Shown here: positions 25,167 to 35,709 of the stretch, in pieces | How the letters are laid out: every line of letters begins with the position of its first letter | Position numbering within the stretch: the first letter of the stretch is position 1 | Source: Erythrophleum ivorense | Taxonomy: Eukaryota > Streptophyta > Magnoliopsida > Fabales > Fabaceae | DNA: 64,000 bases | Assembly (NCBI GenBank): GCA_026724425.1 | Contig: JAIUCV010000282.1 | Span: 62,001-126,000, forward strand | Direction of reading: 5' to 3' | Position numbers and translations under genes: made by a program | The notes under the pieces: generated by a model | The model's input: only the letters and a program-made list of their open reading frames with translations | What the model was told of the DNA's origin: nothing | Databases searched by the model: none

Positions 25167-26040
25167 TTAAATTTATCTTTTTAATGCAAATTTTAACCCC
25201 ACTAAATTTTTTATTTCATATATATTTAAGTAAACTAAATTTTTCATCCTGAATCATTTTAGTTTTGATTCAAAACTCTTCTCTTTTTTTTTTTCTTTTA
25301 TCTTCTCTGTTCGAAGTTATTTTTTTCTATTCCTCTTCTAGACTTTATCTTCTTCTCTTGTGTACTTCTTTTTCTTCTTCTTCTTAAGACTTTCTTCTAC
25401 TTCTTTTTCTTTTGGATTTCTAGATATCCTTTTTTCTAACATTTTGTTAAATTTTTTTCCCTAAATGTTTATATGTTTCCTTTGTTCATCAGTTCTAGAC
25501 AATTGTAGTTGGATATTTGTAGTTGCAATTTTAATTGACACCAAGTAAAGATTTATTTAAGTTTTTGCATTTGTAATATTTATTGTAGTAAATTTTTTAT
25601 AAATTAATTATTTTTATGTTACAAATCTACCTAGGAAAAATAATTTATGATGAAGAGAAGAATGTTGCAGACCAAAAACAACAAGAATTAAAATTTTCAA
25701 ATATTATTAATTAAATTGAAATAAATAGAAAATAAGAAAGAAATGCAATGAAAAAAAAACTGAGCATTCAAAATGTTAGTTGTTATTTGGAAAGAAAAAA
25801 AGCTACCACACTACAAAAAAAAAGGTCATCACATTGCAGAGAGTACTTTTCAAAAATTGTTTTCCTATTGATTTTCAATTGATAACCACATATGACTAAC
25901 AAAAGGTTGACAAATAGGGGATTGATTTTTCAATCAAAAATATATTATTTTCGACTGAATTTCCACTTTTCTCAATTGAAAATCAATTGACAATTATTAT
26001 TTTTGTTGAAGTTATATTTAAATCTTTGAATTAATTGTAC
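25167..26040. other. CRK intron 2, remaining sequence
   Basis: The AT-rich intron contains a long pyrimidine tract at 25270-25430 and an inverted-repeat segment at about 25865-25995 ('ttgattttcaattgat' and 'caattgaaaatcaattg'). A CACTACAAAAAAAAA string lies at 25809. No exon signal was found. Confidence 0.45.
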
Positions 26041-26383
26041 CTTGTTTCAAGAAGGGTGTGATATCAATGGTTTGGTTATCAGCAAAGAAGGAAGTAGTGG
26101 AGTATCTCATGAAACACCTAGCCTCAACAACCCTACCATCTAAATTGGGAAGACAACTTCGCAAATTGTTGTATCCAACATTCAAGCAATCGAGGCAGCC
26201 ACTGTGTGACAGTATCAACACATTGAGCAAAATAAATAGTTGGACCATTATTAGGCACTTGTGTCTTGGTGGCTGCAAAGAAACTAGAGATTCTGGGTGT
26301 TTCTGTCTAGAGATTCATTAGCACTTGTTGTGCAGTTATAGTAAATGCAGTGGCTTTTCCTCTAGTCTGATTCCCACAATATG
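26041..26383 (-). pseudogene. CRK pseudogene exon 2 (second Gnk2/DUF26 domain)
   Basis: Acceptor CAATACAG before 26383. The frame gives AYCGNQTRGKATAFTITAQQ, then LMNL, a TAG stop, TETPRISSFFAATKTQVPNN, AQCVDTVTQ, a short frameshift, SGCLDCLNVGYNNLRSCLPN and finally FADNQTIDITPFLKQ before donor G|GTACAATT. The Gnk2 signature C-X8-C-X2-C spans the frameshift (Cys of AQC, then CLDC). The phase-1 junction with exon 1 makes an Ala codon. The LTR insertion begins only 23 bp upstream of this acceptor. Confidence 0.8.
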
Positions 26384-29300
26384 CTGTATTGAAAGATTTC
26401 GTCATCTGTAACGTCTAATATATTGTAAAAACACCGAAATGGGCCAGTTTGAAAAGCAAGTCCCTTGAGATGAGTGATTCAAGGCTAAATAAAATTTGGA
26501 TAAAATTCTAAATAATAGAAAATTAGGATTTGATCCTTAAGTTGACCAAAAACCGAGGACAGAGTAATTCAAAAAATTTACCGAAAAGCTAGTAATATTT
26601 CTGTAAATAAGTGCACTTTTGGAAAAACACCTAGGAAGGCTTTTTAAATAGAAAATTTGAGTTTTTTAGGGTTCTCAGAGGCCTCAAAAACCATAGAAAG
26701 CTCCAGGACCATTAAAACCCCTCCAGTGTACTTTTTCCAATATCGGTTGACCCAAACTTTGATCGGTTCGTTCAGGAAGATTTTAGCTTTGATTTGAGTG
26801 ATTCCAAAGGCATTTTATTAAATTGGGAACCTAAATTTTATGATGGAAAAGACGATTCTCAGAAAGGAGCTAAAACGAAGCTAAAATTAAAATGTCAATT
26901 ACAAGGGACATAAATGGAATTTTTAGAATAACTAATTCAAGAATCTTCTTCTATTTATGCATCCCACTTCCCCTTCTCTCCTTAACCAACTTTCTTCTAC
27001 CCAATTTTAGAGAAAAAACACAGCTCCTTAGGCGCACAAAAGAGATGGAATTTTAGAGGAAGAAAGCAAGGCAAAAGGTGAGAAAAGTTAAGAATTCCAT
27101 ACTTCTCCTTCTTCAAACCTTATTCCTCTCTCCTCGCCCTTTCTTTCCATGATTTGGGGTGCTCAAATGGTTCTATTTTGGGCTGAAATCAAAGAGGAAA
27201 AATTGGAGTTTCAAAGAGGAAGCTAAAGCAAGGAGAAGGACTCTTGAAGGGAGCTTGAATTCAAGGTAGTTTCTCCTCTTTTATTGCTTCTTTCTCTTCT
27301 TCTTCTCTTCCATGTGTGGGACGCCTAAAACAGAACCATGAAGGGGGGAAGTTTCTATTCTATAACCAATAAGAATTCATTAAATTAGGCCATGGGAAGA
27401 TGGAATACACCAAGAAATTGCATGAAAAGCTAGTAGAATTCAAGTTGAAAAAGTGTAGTGCATTTGTAGGAATTATAAAAATTGATTTAATCTATGAATT
27501 TCCTTGGCCATTTAAATGTTCCATTGAGCTCCTAAGACCTCTAAGAAGCCTCCCAAGTGGCTTTCCCATCAAGGAAAAATTGAAAATCCCTTGAACCCTA
27601 AATGCTTTCATAATGTCGGCCTAGGACAGATGGAGGGTTTAGGGAGTGTTTTAATTTATTCTAACCTTGGTTTAGGACTTTAAATGATGGTAGAAGGTGG
27701 GAGGAACTCTTGAAAAAAATTTAGAAGCCTTAGGTTGAAAGATGAGACAATAGTTTCTATAATGTAGCCTTGTGAAGCAACATATATCTAGGCTTGGGAG
27801 AGTGGGTGTATGATGGCTCCAAGGACTTTAAATAAAGTCAAAAAGCCTAGATAAGGGAAGAAATTAGAGCTAAGAACTTGAATTATGCTAGTTGCTTCAT
27901 TAGGCCATAATGGAACCATTATGTGACCATTAAGCAAAGTGTGTGTCTCAAGTGTGAGTTTGATGTTTTAACTTACTTCAAGAAAGTAATTGAACGTCAT
28001 TTATAGTGCTTAGTGTAACACCATAATGTATTAGCCTCAACTAGTCTCCACTTAGGCTTAATTCTATATGATTTCCAAAGAAAAGAGCAAACCGTGGCAT
28101 TTTCCTTCTATGTATCGGGGTTTAGATACTCATAATTTGCCCCGTAGGTCCCGTGAACCCATCAATCACCTATTATACTCAAACAACATTTATACAACTC
28201 ATACATAGCCTCAAATAACCCATATACCACGGATATAAAGACAAGGACTAAAAAAATGCAATTTCTCAAATGGGCCAAAAAGTTAGATTTTTGGCTTTAA
28301 CTTTGGAAAATCATAACTAATTCTAGAAAAATGAAAATCAATAAAAACATAGCTTTTTGGAAAGCTCCATGTTAAATTTACACTAAAAAATTCCAAACCA
28401 TAATCTCAGCATTTGAACTATGTTTGACATCAAAAAAGAGACAGAGGTCCAGCTGTCCCTGGTACTGATGCAACTTGTTGTCATGAAATTCAAAAATTCA
28501 TAACTAATTTCACAAAAATCAAATCTGAGCAAAATTTACCGATTTGGAAAGATAAAAATGTTAACTAGAGGAAAAAAAATAAGTTCAGATCATTTTAGTA
28601 GGCTTGGGATCTCAAAAACTCATGGAACAATAATGAAGGTCAGATGGCTTCCCTGATACTAACACAGAACTTCAAAAAGTTATTTCTCCCTCTACATACC
28701 TCCGATTGAGGTACTTCTAATTGGTATAGGTCACTATGGATGTCTAGTTTATCTCCACAAAATTTCATGACAATTGAACATCATTTAGTCCATGAATGAC
28801 ATAGATTCATTTTCGGACCTATGGTAACAGTGCACTAATCAAAACCATCAAAATTTCCTAACTTCAACAATTCACTAAATATTCCTTAGGCCTCCAAATA
28901 TTACCCACTTTAGCTTCCCAAGAAGCTCTCAAAAGCTCTAGATGCATACCAAATTTCATATCAAGAAGAGCTAATTTGGTCATACTTTGACAGAGCTTAC
29001 AAATTTGGCGATTTTGACACCATTAATGGTTCAAAATAGGGGTGAATGGTCTTTTACATGCCCTAGCGCCTCTTGGGCAAGTTTTAAAGCATAAACACAA
29101 CATATACAAATTGCCCAAGTGATCCAAATCAACACACATCTCAAACTCACCATGCTATGGGCAAAAGTACACTACTACATACAAGCCACAAAGGAGTCAA
29201 ATCTCATAATTTTATTACTTTGGTTCCGTACATGGATCATACATCATTGATACATACTTTTACTCTTACTTAAGCATTTACATCTCAAAAAGAATATGTA

Positions 29301-29432
29301 TACATGAGCAATTTTGCTTTCCAATACATCAAACTACGCAAAAGTATGAAAAAGGGTCATCTATGCCTCAAGCCCTCCACTCTTGGGCTCTTGAGCTCTA
29401 CCTGGACCATATGAGATAGGAGAGGGAAGGGG

Positions 29433-29451
29433 TGAGATTCAAAGAATCTCA
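29433..29451. repeat. Conserved LTR hairpin, 8-bp stem
   Basis: TGAGATTCAAAGAATCTCA is a perfect 8-bp inverted repeat with a 3-nt loop. Equivalent sites occur in the other LTRs at 3876-3894 and 50729-50747 (both perfect), and at 45-63, 14862-14880 and 37136-37154 (imperfect). Its role is unknown. Confidence 0.8.
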
Positions 29452-29591
29452 ATAGCTCATACACTCATTCAAGGAAGCAATCAAGGCATATAAATAAGTC
29501 AAAGCATGCAAGTAGACATTTAACCATTCACAATCATACAACACATGATTTACATGCCATGAATATCATATCAATGCCAAGAATAAGCTCT

Positions 29592-29772
29592 AGGGACTTT
29601 TGGTCTAGCCTCACCCGATTTTAGGGACTTTTGGATGGTCTCACCCTTGGTTTAGGGATTTTTGACTTGGCCTCACTCAGTTATGAGACTTTTGGCCTTG
29701 TCTCACCCATTTCTAGGGACTTTTGGCTCTACCTCACCCATTTCAAAGGACTTTTGGCACTACCTCACCCAA
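29592..29772. repeat. Tandem array of about six 29-32-bp units inside the LTR
   Basis: Each unit has the pattern agggacttttgg...cctcaccc; six consecutive units differ by a few bases and 1-3 nt in length. Homologous arrays lie in the other LTR of this element (37290-37442), in the solo LTRs (3550-3735, 14575-14730, 50410-50590) and at 225-400. Confidence 0.85.
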
Positions 29773-30654
29773 GCAATTTTCACAACCCAAAACATAAGCA
29801 TATTAGTACCAATGCATCAAGGCAACATCAAATGACATGTCTCATAATACAAGCATATAATACAAGCATATACACAAGCATACAATGACTATATACATCC
29901 AAGAATGTAACAAGAAAGAGTGGAGAGCTACCTTACTAGCCAACACAAGCCTTCCCTTTCGATTTCTCTTCTCCCTTCTTGATTTCACAATCACAACTAG
30001 ATGGAGCTGCTTCTCTTGAGCCTAGACATAACAAATAACATAGAATTACTCTCTCATAACTCAACAATTACTCACAAAGCTAAGGGGTTCTTTATCATAG
30101 CAAACCCTATAAAGTATGTAAGAAATTAGGGGTTCTTCCTCTAGAATTTCACTAACTCTCCTTCTGGGTCTTTTATATTTCTTAACTTCCTGCACTCTAA
30201 TTCAAGGATTCTTGCTTGCTCTAGTCAAACTTCCTTCTTTTCTCAAGCTCTCAAACTGGTAGAACCAACTTACTCAAGGAAAGCAAAAAGAAGAAGTAAG
30301 ATACATAAGTATCTACCTTGAGTTCTAGCTTCTTTCAAGAGTGATTCTCTTTTGCCTTCACCTTCCTTTTTATTCTCCACTCTTCCTCTTCTGAACCAAG
30401 CTCAAGACAAAACTAAGTCAATAACCAAAACCATAGAAAGAGAAGGTAAAGAGAAAAGAATAAAATTCTAAGAAGAAAAGCTATGGAAATCTCAAGTTTG
30501 CTTACCTTTTTTTTGTTCTTCCTTCCTTCTCTTGGTCTCTCTCTCTCTCCAGGCCTTTTCTTTGTTTTGAACGAAGCTTAGGTTGGTTAGTAGAAAAAGA
30601 GAGGATCTGGACTCTTTAAAAAAACAAATTCTCTTTTTTTACGTTTTTCCTGAC

Positions 30655-30900
30655 TAACCCTCGCTATAACGAAAAATAACCCTTGCTACAGCGAGCACAT
30701 ATCAGTCCCAGACCCCTATTCTTGCTACGATGTGCACTATTGCTAGGATCCCTCTGGTTTTTGTATAGGATGCCCAAACTCGCTATAGCTAGAAGCATTT
30801 TCGCTATAGCGAACAGGCACATTCGCTATAGCTAGACCATTTCTCGCTATAGCGAATAAGTATATTTGCTATAGCTAGATCATTTCTCACTACAACTAGC
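30655..30900. repeat. Cluster of TCGCTATAGCGA-type palindromes in the LTR
   Basis: About eight copies or variants of the 12-bp palindrome TCGCTATAGCGA occur in 246 bp, for example 'tcgctatagcgaa' at 30803 and 'tcgctatagcgaataag' at 30844. They are spaced about 20-40 bp apart. The same cluster is at 2611-2812 and 49895-50100. Confidence 0.85.
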
Positions 30901-30957
30901 AAACTTAGAAAAATTTCAGAATTTCAGAAATTTCAACATTTTTTTATTGTTGTTACA

Positions 30958-30975
30958 TTTCTACCCCCTTAAAAG
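30958..30975 (-). other. Chromovirus polypurine tract
   Basis: On the minus strand CTTTTAAGGGGGTAGAAA directly abuts the LTR start (TGTAACA), the expected place for plus-strand DNA priming. The tract overlaps the last codons of pol. Confidence 0.75.
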
Positions 30976-31260
30976 AAATTTTGTCCTCGAAATTTAAATA
31001 CATATCTCAAGGGAATAACTTTGGATATTTTTGCCTCATTTCATTCTCCAATTCCTAGGTTGCTTCCTCAGATGTCAGACCTCTCCAGATCACTTTCACC
31101 AAAGGAATGTTTTTGCTTATAAGCTATTTTAACTTAGCATCCACAATTCTCTCTGATTTCACTACATAGGAAAGATCTTCCTACAATTGCACATTCTCAT
31201 ATTCTATGACATGTGAGGGATCTTGTAAGTACTTTTTTAATTGGAAGACATGAAAAACAC
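30959..31260 (-). pseudogene. Chromovirus chromodomain and C-terminal tail of pol
   Basis: The minus-strand frame reads ERIVDAKLK, stop, LISKNIPLVKVIWRGLTSEE, AT, stop, ELENEMRQKYPKLFP. This has the beta-strand plus C-terminal helix layout of a retrotransposon chromodomain, used by chromoviruses to aim integration at heterochromatin. The codon expected to be the aromatic Trp (after SEEAT) is TAG, a G-to-A change. The tail runs on to FEDKISF and stops at the LTR edge. Confidence 0.75.
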
Positions 31261-32400
31261 TGTGGATTTAGGCTAGGTTAGGAGGTAAGGCTATCTTGTA
31301 AGCCACAAGTCTAATTTTCTCAAGGATTTCAAATAGACCAATATATCTAGGACTGAGCTTCTTTACCCTCATTGACTGACCTATTCCCATCACTGGAGAC
31401 AGTCGAATGAACACATGGTCTCTAATCTCAAACTCTAACAGCCTCCTCCTCTTATCGGCATAGCTTTTTTTGTCTACTTTGGGTCGTGAGGAGTCTTTTT
31501 CTAATCAATTCTATCTGTCGGGTGGTCTGGTCTACAATTCCAGGTCTTATCATACTCCTTTCACCTAGCTTAACCCAGCACAAAGGGGATATGTACTTTC
31601 TCCTATACAAAGCCTCATAAAGGGCCATCTGAATACTTGAATGGTAACTATTATTATAAGCAAACTCTGCTAATGGTAAATAAGCATCCCAGTTACCCTT
31701 TATTTCTAACACACATGCCCTCAGCATGTCCTCTAAGGTCTGGATGGTCCTCTCAATCTGACCATCTATCTGGGGGTGATATGCAATACTAAACTGCAAC
31801 CTGGTCCCTAAGGCATGCTGCAATGACCTCTAAAAGTTCGATGTGAACCTGGGGTCTCTATCCGAAACTATGCTACTGGGTACTCCGTGAAGTCGCACTA
31901 TCTCTCTAATATACAACTGGACTAATCTATCCAGTGCATGAGTAGCCCTAATAACTAAAAAGTGTGCGGACTTCGTTAGTCTATCCACAACTACCCAAAT
32001 AGCATCATGTCCGAAGGATGTCCTGGATAACCCTATAACAAAGTCCATGGCTATACCGTCCTACTTCCACTCAGGGATATCTAAAGGTTACAACAACCAG
32101 GTCGATCGTTGATGTTCTATTTTTACCCTCTGATACATTAGGCATTTAGCCATGTAATCCGTCACATCATTCTTCATCCCTGGCCATTAGAAAAGTTTTT
32201 TCAAATCTTGATACATCTTGGTAGCACCTGGGTGGATAGTATACTTACTCTTATGTGCCTTTTCTAAGATGCTTTCTCTCAACTCAATCTGATTAGGTAC
32301 ACAAATTATATCTCGGTATACTATCATACCATCCTCAGACATCTTGAAATCTGAGGTCTTACCTTGGAAAATCTCATTCCTGATCCATTTCAGGAACTTA
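31261..32400 (-). pseudogene. Chromovirus integrase
   Basis: A zinc-binding region (about 32270-32100) is followed by the DDE core. The first Asp lies in MDFVIGLSRT (32048), the second in SIVSDRDPRFTSNF (31860) and the Glu in QIERTIQTLEDMLRACVLE (31760). The GKL-type C-terminal region follows to about 31280. Lesions include stops before WPGMKN, before the core, and after TSNF (TGG to TAG), and the second zinc-binding Cys pair reads CLMY instead of CLMC. All three catalytic acids are still present. Confidence 0.9.
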
Positions 32401-33030
32401 TCCTCTCTCTGGACATCTAAGATCTGGGTTCTCAATACATTCTCAATTCGGGTTTCACTCAAATACAATTTACCTGATACCACCTGACAAAAGAGGTTCA
32501 AGTTTCTAAATTTCTCTAAGAGCTCTTGCTCCCTAATCATCATATGGGCTACATGGATGGATTTCCTACTCAGGGCATCCACCACCACATTGGCCTTGCT
32601 TGGATGATATTTTAACACATAATCATAGTCTTTTAAGAATTCCATCCATCTCCTCTGTCTCATATTTAGTTTCTTTTGATCAAACAAGTATTTCAGACTC
32701 TTATGGTCACTATAAATCTCTATGGTAGCACCATACAGATAATGCCTCTAGATTTTAAGAGCAAACACTACGGTGGCTAACTCTAGGTCATGCGTGGGAT
32801 AATTCTCCTCATGAGGTCTCAACTGCCTAGAGGCATATACTATTACTCTACCCTGCTGCATCAACACACATCCTAACCCTTTGCCCGAGGTATCATAATA
32901 AACCACAAATGATTCACTAGGGTCAGGGATAACCAGTACAGGGGCAGTGGTCAAACGGAGTTTCAACTCTTAGAAACTCTTCTCACATCTATCATCTCAC
33001 ACAAAAGGTGTCTCTTTCCTAGTTAGCCTC
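32401..33030 (-). pseudogene. Chromovirus RNase H and connection region
   Basis: The frame gives PVLVIPDPSESFVVYYDTSG, GCVLMQQGRVIVYASRQLRP, HEENYPTHDLELATVVFALK I, a stop, then RHYLYGATIEIYSDHKSLKY and KYHPSKANVVVDALSRKS. The RNase H acids (Asp of YYDTS, Glu of DLELA, Asp of YSDHK, Asp of VVDAL) are visible. The stop after FALKI replaces a Trp codon. Confidence 0.88.
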
Positions 33031-33906
33031 GTCAATGGTAAGGCCATATGAGAAAAGCCCTGAATAAATCATCGATAGTACCCTGCCAAACCTAGGAAAC
33101 TCTTAACCTCGGTGATTATTATAGGTCTATCCCACTATAACATAGCCTCAACTTTATAAGGATCAACTGCGACCCCATCTTGTGAGATCACATGACCTAA
33201 GAATCTCACCTCGATTAGCCAAAACTCACATTTACTAAGTTTGGCATACAACCTTTTCTCTCTCAAGGTCTTTAGGACTAATCTTAAATGCCTCTTGTGC
33301 TTCTCAAAGGATTTGGAGTACACTAGGATATTATCAATGAAAACCACCATAAACTAATCTAGATACAGTCTGAATACCCTGTTTATGTAATCCATGAACA
33401 TAGCGGGCGTATTTGTCAGCCCGAATGGCATCACAAGGAACTCATAGTACTCATATCTCATTCTGAAGGCTATCTTGGAGACGTCTTCAATTTTCACCCT
33501 CAACTAGTGGTACCCAGATCTAAGATCTATCTTGGAAAACACAGATGCCCTAACCAACTGATCTAACAAATCATTGATTCTAGGGAGAGGATATTTATTC
33601 TTGATGGTAACTATATTTAACTCTCTGTAATCGATACATAATCGTAAGCTACCATCCTTCTTTCTCATAAATAACACCGAAGCTCCCCAAGATGAAACAC
33701 TAGGGAGGATAAACCCTTTCTCTAACAATTCCTCTATTTACTTTTTCCACTCAGCAAGCTCGCGCGGGAGCCATCCTATAAGGAGCCTTGGACACCACTC
33801 CAGCCCCAACCACTATGTCTATAAGGAACTCTAGTTCTATCTCAGGGGGTAAACCAGTAAAGTCAAACTCTTCAGGGAAGACCTCCGAGAATTTCTTGAC
33901 AACTGG
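33031..33906 (-). pseudogene. Chromovirus reverse transcriptase
   Basis: RT begins near FSEVFPEEF and continues through LEKGFILPSVSSWGASVLFM, RKKDGSLRLCIDYRELN, FSKIDLRSGYH, stop, LRVK, to the active-site box FIDNILVYS (33350-33320). The box is normally IDD; here the second Asp is Asn, which should abolish polymerase activity. A one-base insertion near 33754 shifts the frame between protease and RT, and two further stops (after GYH and before FMVVF) are CAG-to-TAG type. Confidence 0.88.
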
Positions 33907-34383
33907 GATATCCTCTATCCCTTCCTCTACCTCAGCCTGAATAGAGAAAAAGACTAGAAACCCTTGACATCCATGCTCTAAATGCCATTTAGCTTGGGTA
34001 GTAGTCACAAAGGATAACTTAGCTCCTACCTTAGGTATGGTCCCATAAGCAGGTAAGAAAATGGTTCGGTGTTCACAATCAAGTACCACATTATTCGCAG
34101 TTAACCAGTTCATACCAACAATCAAATTAATATCATAGAAGGGCATACATATCAAATCAATAGTGGTATGACAATGATTGAACTGAACAGTGACATTTAA
34201 GTAAGTCTGGGAAGTAACCACATGGCCTCCAATGGGTGTAGTGACAGACAAGTCAAATGGCAAGACACTAATAGCCAAACCTAATTGTCTCACACAATCA
34301 TGGGATATAAACGAGTAACTTGCACCCGAATCAAACATAACAACTACAAGAAAGCTATTTACTATCAGCATACCTCGAATCAA
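33907..34383 (-). pseudogene. Chromovirus aspartic protease
   Basis: The frame is open and contains the retropepsin active-site motif MFDSGASYSFIS (about residues 16-27 from 34383) and the later hydrophobic PFYDINLIVGMNWLTANNVV flap/helix region. It would process Gag-Pol. It is read together with the start of RT before the frameshift at about 33754. Confidence 0.85.
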
Positions 34384-35565
34384 ATTAGGAGATGCACTGG
34401 CTTCCTACTGAGTGAGGACAAACACTCGGCCCTGGGTCTACGGCCTAGGAGGAGGCACTGTATCCATTTAGGGACAATTTCTAACAATGTTCCCCAACTT
34501 CCCACACTTAAAACACGTCACCGGAAACTATTAGAAGGATGACTGGCTCCAAGGAGGTGGCATCGGCTTGCCCCACTATGGCCTTCAGTTTCATGGCCCC
34601 TTACCTCTTCTCTTAGTACTAGGAGTCGTGCTAGAACCCTCTTCCGGTCTCGCTCTTTTCAATTCTGAAGCCCCTTTCTGACTAGCTATAACCGCAACAG
34701 GCATGATAGCTCATAGGTTAGTCTCAATCACCTTGCTGACCTCCACAAGGGTATTAAACTTTCTGATCCACTGTGGAGTAACTCTGTTGCTAATCAGGGG
34801 CTTCAACCTAGTCTCAAACTACTCACATCTCCAGGGTTCATCGTCATACCTTTGGAGGTAAGAGAAATACCGAGACAACTCAATAAATTTAGCCACATAC
34901 TAGTCCGCAGTCATCTTATCCATATGTCTTAAGTCCATAAATTCCATTTCTTTCTTCTTCCTCACTGAACTAGGAAAATATTTCTCATAAAACTCAACTA
35001 AGAATCTGTCCCAAGTGATCAGTATCTTCTTGGTCTCCATCAGGGGTTTCGTGCTACGCCAACACCTATCGGCTTCTTTCTATAGCATGAAAGTGGCTAG
35101 CTGAGCTTTCTACTCGGTGGTACAATCCATCATCGAGAATATTTTCTCCAGCTCCATAACCCAAGCCTCCGCCTTATCCGCATCCAATTCCCCATCAAAC
35201 GAGGGTGGACTGTTCTGCCTAAACTGCTTTAACAGTTTCTGGATAAGCATTTGGGTCTGTGTAGGCTCTTGGAAAGGTGCAGGTAGAACACTAGATGTGG
35301 ATGGCTGAGGTACAAGGGCTTCTCTCTTGGCTTCTTCTTACTTGGCCAGGGTATCTTGTAAGTGCATGATCATATCATACTATTGATGGGCAATGTACCC
35401 CTGTTGTTCCAACATTTCCTGGTGCTGGCCTATCATGGCCTCATATTGATCAAGTCTCTCCATAATGGTCCGCAAAGGATCCTCAGGCCCAATCGAAACT
35501 GCTGGCTCAGCTCTCTGAGCCCTGGGCGGCCTGCCTCTACCTCGAACCCTTCTAGTCTCAACCAT
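34384..35565 (-). pseudogene. Chromovirus Gag with zinc knuckle
   Basis: The probable start at 35565 gives MVETRRVRGRGRPPRAQRAE, an Arg-rich N-terminus, with a stop after about 61 codons. Further on in other frames there is a capsid-like region (about 35300-34700) and a zinc knuckle at 34474-34515 reading CFKCGKLGNIVRNC. The knuckle is CCHC with the His replaced by Asn. Stops and frameshifts are frequent. Confidence 0.8.
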
Positions 35566-35697
35566 ATTCTCTAAAAAGAAGTAGCAATTTTTAGTTCACA
35601 ATCATATCATAAGCACATATGCATATGTATGCTACCACTTTCATGGCAATTCACACCATTCAAGAGCCTAACACCGAGCAAAAGTGCCTAAACCTTT

Positions 35698-35709
35698 GAT
35701 TTGATACCA
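35698..35709 (-). other. Primer-binding site, initiator-Met tRNA type (degenerate)
   Basis: Four bases inside the 5' LTR the minus strand reads TGGTATCAAATC. This matches the common plant initiator-Met primer site TGGTATCAGAGC at 10 of 12 bases. Confidence 0.7.

Larger units (their letters stand above)
28014..30957 (-). repeat. 3' LTR of the chromovirus
   Basis: Plus-strand ends are TGTAACACC at the left and TTGTTACA at the right (2944 bp). It carries the tandem-repeat array at 29592-29772, the hairpin at 29433-29451 and the palindrome cluster at 30655-30900. It is collinear with 35714-37483 plus 49066-50155, differing by scattered substitutions and small indels. Confidence 0.9.

Noticed and set aside
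26058..26321. Plus-strand open frame of 87 codons.
   Set aside because: It is the antisense shadow of CRK exon 2.
34285..34542. Plus-strand open frame of 85 codons, and those at 35117-35574.
   Set aside because: Antisense to chromovirus Gag and protease, which have recognisable motifs on the minus strand.
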